A stretch of DNA of 64,000 nucleotides from Liolophura sinensis (taxonomy: Eukaryota > Mollusca > Polyplacophora > Chitonida > Chitonidae), in contig NC_088304.1 of NCBI RefSeq assembly GCF_032854445.1, forward strand, positions 930,001-994,000. Reading direction: 5' to 3'. This document shows, piece after piece, positions 56,101 through 64,000 of the stretch (positions are counted from its first letter, which is position 1; the number at the start of each line of letters is the position of its first letter). The translations under genes were made by a program, and so were the position numbers. Under the pieces are notes generated by a model. It did not search any database. It was not told the DNA's origin and was given only the letters and a program-made list of their open reading frames with translations.

Positions 56101-58675
56101 CAAAAGTAGCTAATCCGTATGTTTGAAGAAAACTAATCGGATTGACCAATATGTTCATTTGATGACATCAACGGAGTTGGATTTAATTAACGGATCAGTG
56201 ATACTTAAGACTTAGGAAGAGTAATCGACATTACCCGCCACATTTTATAAGGCTTACGAATCTTTGCTTATGTCGATAACATAGTTCTGTTTACATCGAA
56301 CGTCATCAGATATGACATTGTGAAAATTATCTGAACGTTTTTCACAGTCAGCTGTTTAATCCCTGGTAACGTACTCCTAAGTTATACCCAAGTTATTTGG
56401 AATTTAACAATACGTACACTTTCTATATTTCCGTCCTGAGCTGTAATCCTGACATACTGATGTAGCGCGTTGTCTAGAGTTTTACTACTAAAATACACGT
56501 GCCTGTGTTTTCTAACTTCCATCCCTAACACGAAGATAGCTCCGAACGGGTAACACGTAAGTCATCCCAGTAAAACATTGCATCGCCATCTGCTATGTGT
56601 TTGGGGGAGAACGTACTGATGCAAAGTACATGCACATGAGAGATTGAGGTGGAGATCGGGGGGTGGGGGTGGGGGGGATGGAGGGGGGATGGAGGGGGGG
56701 ATGGAAGGGTGGTGGTGTCGACTCCTCTAGCTACCCGCAAAATGTTGCGATGACCCTCTTCAGGACCAGGGTATTCCGGTGAGGGGTTCGGTGTATAGCA
56801 GTAGTGTGAGCAGAAGAGAAGGCTGTGGAGGTATCACAATGTACTGGCAGAATTGGAACATGGGGCTTTCGAGGACTTTTTTTCGAGCAAGGTTTTAAAG
56901 GTCAGTTGCGAGGATGCGGTGAAAGAGATATAGAGCGGGTCAGTGTGTTACAAGAGCGTTAAATTTCCTAGGGCTCCGATCGAGGGAAGGGGTGGGAGGA
57001 AATAGGTGAGGGTAATACTGAGTGTGCAAAAACACCTACACCTATATGCATCGTCCATGGATTCCACAACTGATCCGTTGAAAGCCGAACGCTGATTGCC
57101 TTCACTAAGTGCGTTGTACTCAGCTTAAATTATGATTCGAGTTTGAAGGACCCAGTTGAAGTTAATCCCTGCATAATTATGCAAAATAAAAAGTCGATTA
57201 CAATTCCGATGTGGATCAGTTTAATACCTGGCCTACTTTTGTGTAGTAATAGTAATGTTCTCAGACATTTCCGAGCGCTTAAAAAACTCTGAAAGTTTAA
57301 AAAAAAAGTTTAAAATCAATACCCTATGGCAATTTTTTGTCTTTGAAATCTGGTCTTGAGGCCAACATTTTGTCGCTTATACATAAATTCTTAAAACGGT
57401 GTTAAGGAGAATATGTAAACAATGATCATGTTTCAGTTGTACAGACTTGGATACATTACAAAGGTCACAAACTCTTGGCATTCGGTATACGTTTTTACAC
57501 TGGTGATTCCGCCGTTATAAAAGCCAGCATGTAAGGACAAGGTTTAACGGCTGCTTAATAACTTAGGCTTCATTGTGATTTTATTTAAATCGTAAGATAA
57601 TATTTCCATACAGATATGAACAACTTGTAACCGCCATGGCAACATCTGTGTATAGTGAAGAGATACGTCACTGGGGTAAATGCGATTGACGTAGCGTTGC
57701 GACAGCTTTGTAAAACGGGATTCAGTGCTACAAAGGCTTGGTGACTGCTGTAACACTGAGGCCCGACTGGGTTCAGCTATTGGCTGAGATTGAGCCAGAC
57801 ATCGGACAGTACTGGCTCTCGAACACGCGCTCGACTGACCGGGTCTCTCGCGCCTCGCCGAATCTGTTCTGAATAAACCAATCGATGAAGACTCGGGGGC
57901 TATTAAATTAGATCTGATCAACTCGATTAGTGTAAAAACCAACGATTTGCTTCACTCGATTGCTCAGAGGCTGTGGAACACGTTCCGGAGCTGAGACCAA
58001 ACAAACCCCTTTGCACAGCCAATTGCGGGCCACAATGACGTTTGGAAACTTCCCCACACTTAAGGAAATTAGCCTGAAGTGCTTTCACCGTCGTCTTCTG
58101 TCAAAAATTGAAACTGATACTAGAACGAGTGATTAGCTTGGCTGGGGATCAATTTTTCTGCTCTGTGGAAGATCGAGGGCCTCTTGATATCTCACCATGT
58201 CCATTCTTCAAAGCATGATCCATTCTCAAGCCGAGCGTGCTCCGAGATCCTTCCAGAAAGTATCTACATAGGTTCCGACACAAACTTCAGGTTTCACCAT
58301 TTTAGCATTTGTCTAAGGTGTCGGAGAGAACTCTGGGCCAAAGGTGAAGTCTCATTAGCTTAAGCAATATTGGAAAATTTAGCCCAAAGGTTATGATTGA
58401 AAGCGGGATTTTAGCATGGTCTGTGGATGAGCAATTCGTGAACTCATTCATGAATGATTCAGACTACTCTAGATTTTGAATGGTTAACGATAACCATTAA
58501 CCGTTAATTAACCGTTAATCTTTAAAACAGTACAGGCCTTTACAGTTATGTTACACTGGAAACGTTTCTGTCAACAATTGTATCAAACTGCGGTGAGGTA
58601 ATAACGGATACGAACTCACATCAACTCTCGTAAAGTGTACGAAAGCTGTTGAAAAGTGTAGTTAAAGAAATCCAG
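53176..58675. other. Upstream intron or flank of the MMP gene, no exons recognised
   Basis: I searched for a cysteine-switch exon (PRCG) on the minus strand and saw none. Open frames at 53702-54001 (+), 55087-55290 (+) and 57544-57942 (-) show no family motif. A degenerate roughly 52-bp repeat around CAAGGTTCCA and CAGTAACATTA lies at 54165-54385. A G-rich tract lies at 56655-56710. Confidence 0.5.
56655..56710 (+). other. G-rich tract, possible G-quadruplex
   Basis: Runs GGGGGG, GGGGG, GGGGGGG, GGGGGG and GGGGGGG separated by T, AT or ATGGA. This satisfies the simple four-run G-quadruplex rule on the plus strand. No nearby gene recognised. Confidence 0.7.
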
Positions 58676-58985
58676 CAGACAGAGCAAAACCAGAGTAGTG
58701 ACGATAGTGTGATAGCTGGCAAATGGTCACACTTAACAGGTGAAGTACGGCCTCTTGTCAATTTACCTCAGTCAGGGTTTTATTCTAATGTAAATGCATG
58801 TTAATGTAAATGCATACATATTAGCAAACTACACGCCCCCTATGTCCATGGCTTAAGCAGAATTAAGTAAAAAAAATTGCAGTGATGTTAATCGCAATTT
58901 ATTAGACGCCATTGTTGTAGAATTACTCAAAATGCTGTGTTGTCATCACAAAAACATAAAAACAATGCAAAGATACATCTTAAAG
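58676..58985 (+). repeat. Dispersed relative of the 48-bp array locus
   Basis: CAGAGCAAAACCAGAGTAGT, GACGATAGTGTGATAG at 58679-58716 is a single diverged unit of the 48-bp minisatellite at 8.7-9.9 kb. About 165 bp later, 58885-58952 (GATGTTAATCGCAATTTAT; GAATTACTCAAAATGCTGTG) matches the right flank of that array. The two loci share the same order, with one unit here and about 23 there. Confidence 0.85.
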
Positions 58986-59821
58986 AAACTTAAAAACAAA
59001 ACTAGTTAAAACGCCTAAAAAGTAACTCCCCTTCCAACACATGCTTAGTAAGGATGAATGGCTTTAGAAATGGATCTTGCGATTATCGGCTTGGAACGCT
59101 CCTTCATGGTTTACTGTAGTGAGGTTAAGTTTTCTTATGGTCTTAAATACTTGTCCATTTCTAGATCACGTGATCATAGTTTATTATTAGACATATGCCA
59201 TATCAGGTACAGCTCATACCAAAATTAGCGGTATGCCCTTGTACCATTTCTCAAAAGAGTTTACAGACGTCATCCCAGTAAGCGCAAGTGATCGAGATAT
59301 GAAAATCTGTGCATATACTGCTTGGTGCAGACAACATTTTTGATCGTGGTTTCTATGGGGGCGATATGTCAAAGCTCCTTTGGTTGTCTGTCTGGAAAAG
59401 TATTATCTAAGGGCGAAGCAAAGAAACAAGAGAATAGTCATGAAAAGACGTAGAAAATATGACATCCAGAAACTCTATCGTTTCATAATTATCGTTTTGT
59501 CTGGTTTCCGAAATTCGACTTCACAGCCCACTTAATTGTCGTGGCCAATGGACTGGTATCGAAAAACAGCCCGTCATATTTAACGACATCTCCGCATGTG
59601 GCGAGTATGACCTAGTCAGCGACAGGAAATGACAGCTGGGATTAATACACCCTCAGCGCCCAACTTCTTAAAGTATGAAATACATCTCTACAGCTACAAA
59701 AGCAGGAACGTTTTTCTTTCATGTCTGGAAAACTGTTGCTGAAGAAAGATTAATAATCAATTATATTTTTTGAAGGTTTGAAATTTTCGAAAAGGTTGCA
59801 TAGAGAGCTGATTAGTGAGTT

Positions 59822-59943
59822 CAGATAGGCTACAGCCTGTACTGGACGCTTGCTGTCTTGAAAAACAGATACGCTACAGCCTGTACTGGACGCTTGCTGT
59901 TTTGAAAAACAGATAGGCTACAGCCTGTAATGGACGCTTGCTT
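59822..59943. repeat. 44-bp tandem repeat, 2.7 copies
   Basis: Units CAGATAGGCTACAGCCTGTA, CTGGACGCTTGCTGT, TTGAAAAA, nearly identical. Confidence 0.93.
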
Positions 59944-61224
59944 TGCCCTCACAAGAGAAAAAAATTTGAAAAAAATTTACGTTATAAAGGACATTAAGTT
60001 GTAATTCAAACACGTAGGCACTTTACCCAGAACAGACCTTCCTGCAAAACCTTGCTATACCAGCAATAGCAATTAGATGAGATGCAGTAATACATGTTAC
60101 TCTCCAAGGTTTGAACGTGTATGATCAAATACAAATGGAAATTTTGAAGAACACCGATGTCCACATTTGTACTGAAGCCCGCAAAAGCAGCGCGTTTTGA
60201 GGGTTTAGAAAATAAACACAGTATATTGTTTTCAGTTCCTCTGATGGCTGACATCGTTGTCTTCCCAAAACCTGTAGCGCGACAGCAAAGAGCTAATCGG
60301 TTACCATCCGGTCGTCTTTTGCTGGGTCCGTTCCCGCTGGACCGATTACACCACTCCAGACGGGACAGCAGCTAATGAAAGAATCCTCAGTCAACGTTGA
60401 GGAAATAATATAATAAGCGTTTAGGGATTATTCTTTGCCTTCCATAAGTAGCCATCTCCCAAAGTCTGCTCATCACAGGCTAACCGCTGCTGAAGCAACT
60501 TAGGAGAGGACCACGTGATGCCACCAAATCGGCCCACCAACTGCTTATTACTGCTAGTCAGTCGGGGACAGATAACTATTGAGATTTGCTGACATTGACC
60601 GAGCAAACAATAGCAAACAGGCAAATTGCATGCTGTTTGGATTGCCCTGTAATCTCGCAGACAAACGCTAGTCCAAACACTCAAATATGAAAAATGGTGC
60701 GCTGGGCGCTTGTCGACCGTACGACGCAACCATTGGTTAATTTACCCGAATTCCGATCTCCTACGCAGAGTTAATGGCTCTAGATCACAGATTACTAGAA
60801 TAGGCCTGATTGGATTCTGCCATGGAGATGGATGGCTTTTGCTTGACCATCTTTGCTTAGACCGCTTCTGGCACTGTCACAATGTGATTTGCTCATCGCG
60901 CGATTGGAAACAGTTGTCTGTCCGTCTTTGATGTTTAACAGACGGACGTCTCTGATGTACTGACTAAACAGTCAATTTAGGTTCGCTCCCAAAAAAGCTT
61001 GCGATAGCCTTAATAAAGCAGCCCTCCTTAAATCAACTCCCATTTACTGCCACGTCAAAGAGATCGTCTCAACTTTTGCCAGCTATATTTCCACATCCAA
61101 TACTTCCAATCATTACCAAATCAAACTGTCTGCTGCCTGGTAAACCTAACCAGATTTCCACATTCACATTTCTCTTTCTTATAGCACAGACATTTATTTT
61201 CTACGCAAAGAACTTAATAACAAT

Positions 61225-61515
61225 CTTATTTCTTAATAAGTCGTAACAGACATAAACGTAATTTGACATTATAGACATAAGCGTAATTATTCGGCACGGA
61301 TATAGACGTAATTGGACGTAACAGACATAAGCATAAGTAATTAGTGCAGATATAGACGTAACTGGACGTTATAGACATAAATGCAATTAGTCTTTACAAA
61401 CATAAACGCAATTTGGCGTAATAAACATAAGCATAAGTAGTCGTTACAGAGATAAACGTAATTGAACGTTGTAGACATAAGCTTAATTAGTCGGTACAGG
61501 TATAAACATAATTAT
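61225..61515. repeat. About 54-bp tandem repeat, five diverged copies
   Basis: Built of alternating GACATAAACGTAATTGGACG and TTATAGACATAAGCGTAATTA half-units followed by GTCGGTACAGATAT, each half resembling the other. Probably a dimerised shorter repeat. Confidence 0.85.
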
Positions 61516-61634
61516 TTGTTACTGACATAATTCATATAAACCATTTTTCTGATTTCCATTTCTGTTTAGGTTTTCATCGACTGCGATGAATTTAAAAGCT
61601 GCTGATCGATCTGGAGTAAGAAAGCTCTTATTTA

Positions 61635-61965
61635 AATGATACTGTTTATAACTCACCAAATTATGCAATGTTACTGTATATAACTCACCAAAACATCAAA
61701 TGATATTGTATGTAACTCGCCAAAACATGCAATAATATTGTATATAACTCACCAAAACATCAAATGATAGGGTATATAACTTACAAAAGCGTGCAATAAT
61801 ATTGTATATAAGAGACCAAAACATCGAAATGATATTGTATATAACTCCCCTAGACATCAAATGATATTGTATATAACTCCCCTAGACATCAAATGATATT
61901 GTATATAACTCAATAAAAAATGAAATGATATTGTATATAATTCACCAAAACAATACTGTATAAAA
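61635..61965. repeat. About 32-bp AT-rich minisatellite, about 10 copies
   Basis: Units ATGATATTGTATATAACTC, ACCAAAACATCAA, with variants (GCGTGCAATA, CCCTAGACATCAA). Contains repeated TATATAA words, so TATA-box predictions here would be spurious. Confidence 0.92.
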
Positions 61966-64000
61966 CGTTCAGACGGGAAAAAACATGATAAATGTTTGCT
62001 TTGCCATAATGTAAGGTTTAATTATCACTAAAATCCAAAGAAAAGGAGATAAAATTGATTGGTTCTTGCAGCAAGGAATACTGGCGAATTCAAGGAAAAT
62101 CCCCTAGTTATGTCGTAAGATATGTCCGATACTGAGAAGACGATGTGCCAATTATCATTTTTTGTGGTAAACACAATAAGAGGATCGAGAAAGAAAATGG
62201 AATAAAGACTCTAAGGTAAAGCGGCTAGGTGAGCAACCTGCACCCTGTCCACGCACCTTCTCTCTCCGAGTAGCTATTTCATTACCGAAGAAGCCCAACA
62301 AGAAAATTACAGTCGAAAACATCCGACATGTCATGGAAAACCTCCCCTTTAAGACATGTGAATAAAAACTAAAAACAGCGGAAGCGGACCCGGCCGATGA
62401 ACGGCTTTAAGCTGCCACAACGCAGTTCCCTAGTTTTAATTGCCTTCACAGTTTCTGGATGCAAAAATTTCTTTTGCGTTTCACAAAGTGATTTATGCCC
62501 TCTATAGCAACGGCCAGCATCGAACAAGCAAAAGGAACACGTCCTTTCGGCGCAAACTGTATAAAAAATTTGTTTGTTTTCACTCATTTTATGTTGCATA
62601 GCGCAGTAAAAACACGCGCAGTGTAGTAAAACCAAATCAGTGCACCAGGCTGTAAAAGCCCACTCTAGGGTTTGCGTTATAACCGTAACTCTAATTGCAA
62701 AACCAAAATCGGACTGGCGTTATTAGCTTAAAGCATGGCCTTCATGAAGCCTGAGCAATGGATCCGACATCAAGGCTATAGCAAGAGATAGCATTTGAGA
62801 TAACGTACAAACTGCTCTCGCTACAAGCAATTTCTCCTCCAGTACAAAAGATCGTATCGTGTCAAAACCGCGTTCTCTCCCTCAACTTTGGGGTCAATTT
62901 TTCGTTCAATTTCCTGGAATATCCGGAGTTTTTCCAATTGGTTGGAATAAAAATTAATGGAGTTTTAACCTGAGACGTTTTGTAATTTGGACTATCTGAA
63001 ACAGTCTACACCAATCAGCGTCTTCAATGATCTTGCAGCCACCTCTGGTGGATGCATGAGGTCAAGAGGGTGAGACAATTCCCTAAATTAGAACCGAACC
63101 ACTAAGGGCATTTTATGGATGGACTTATAATATCCATTTTAACAACAAGTGTCGAAAGAATGCTCAGGAATCCAAGAGTGTATTGTTCGAAAACTTTAGA
63201 AAATGTTTTTTCTCTCATTCCATCATATGAGTTCCAGAACAGTCATTCACTACTGATAAAAATGAAACTTTTTAGAAATTGTATCCGATATTTTCAGTTA
63301 TTTTGACAGTGCTACTTTTTTCCAGTAAAGGATAATACAACGAATCCTAAGCAACTCACTGCAACCGGTTAAGTCGCTCCAGGACGAGCTTAGACGATTG
63401 TGTAAGTGTTTTTGGTAGTTTTGTACAAGTACATTATCAAACTCACTTGTTATGCGCTAAGCATGTACAATTGTCACCGACAAGGCACTATTTACTTAAC
63501 CATACCATTAAATTCATTCCTAGTCGGTGTAGTCAATGTCTGACCTCCAGTTCAAGGTCATCCGGCTTACAGAACTATGCAGTAAAAGTAGTGCAGTTAG
63601 TCTGGTGCTACGTTTCTGACAATATATCTATTTGATGCCACAGATTTCTTTGAGTTAGTATGTAGTCAGGGTGTTGCATGCTATTTATAAGAAGGTACTT
63701 CAAGTAGGTTTCCATTACAAGATACGAACAGCATCACATAAGCCGTTATGACAGATGACAGGGCAGGGGGAAGTTTTGGGGCGGAAGCGGGGTGGGGTGG
63801 GAGGGGGTAGGAGGTGCTGGTTCACAGGAGTCGGAGGGACCATTAATCCTTACCCGTGGTCAATCTATCAAGACAGCGGACGCTGTAACCCAATTAATGA
63901 GGGATGCTGTCAAGTTCCATTAGAGGCTCGGACAAATATTTACACCAGGCCAGCGCTAGAGACTTGAGTTTGCCGCGATCATTTTTGACGGTTTTGCTCT
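61966..64000. other. Right end of the window, no gene recognised
   Basis: Unique sequence without identifiable coding exons. A G-rich stretch at 63757-63825 has several runs of three to five G. The minus-strand frame 62635-62369 is Cys-rich (CACFYC, CSFCLFDAGRC) but fits no family I can name. Confidence 0.4.

Noticed and set aside
61635-61965. Cluster of TATA boxes
   Set aside because: TATATAA words are part of the 32-bp tandem unit and have no associated gene.
62369-62635. Cys-rich frame with RELRCGSLKP as the missing MMP cysteine-switch exon
   Set aside because: The switch needs PRCG followed by V/N-P/K-D-type residues; this has LRCGSL and no propeptide-like context.

Overview
This is invertebrate nuclear DNA: multi-exon genes with GT/AG introns, tRNA-derived SINEs, non-autonomous DNA transposons and an exceptional minisatellite load. 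The SINE family has a tRNA head, a conserved centre, a tail ending in CTTGAGTACGGC and an (AAAT)n end, which resembles SINEs I know from molluscs and other lophotrochozoans. I therefore favour a marine lophotrochozoan, perhaps a mollusc, but cannot name a species.

Four host genes are recognisable. Positions 184-10790 (+) hold the last five coding exons of merlin (NF2); the FERM domain lies left of the window. Positions 28172-19541 (-) hold a complete four-exon MRPL50 (mitoribosomal mL50), rebuilt here from phase-matched exons. Positions 28748-31125 (+) hold a complete three-exon delta-tubulin (TUBD1) of 453 aa, head-to-head with MRPL50 across about 575 bp. Positions 53175-47092 (-) hold the catalytic domain, proline-rich hinge, hemopexin domain and a GPI-type C-terminus of a matrix metalloproteinase; its signal peptide and propeptide exons were not found.

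About a quarter of the window is tandem repeat, nearly all of it left of 40.3 kb. The units are of many unrelated kinds (about 20, 30, 34, 37, 46, 48, 65, 75 and 108 bp). Several have a traceable origin. A roughly 1.8-kb array in MRPL50 intron 3 is an amplification of the intron-3 splice acceptor plus the first 17 nt of exon 4. The 3' end and splice donor of the penultimate NF2 exon are triplicated. A 34-35 bp array at 24.9 kb is the amplified promoter (A-box) end of the adjoining SINE. The 48-bp array at 8.7-9.9 kb is an expansion inside a dispersed sequence whose near-single-unit relative lies at 58.7 kb.

A 46-bp satellite 3' of TUBD1 is split by a 4.26-kb hAT-type DNA transposon. That transposon carries a foldback MITE in its intron and a PIF/Harbinger-type element inside the last transposase exon, so the order of events can be read directly. 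From 40.3 kb rightward the DNA is mostly low-repeat, with the MMP gene, a few MITEs, short arrays and two G-rich tracts; no genes were recognised right of 53.2 kb.
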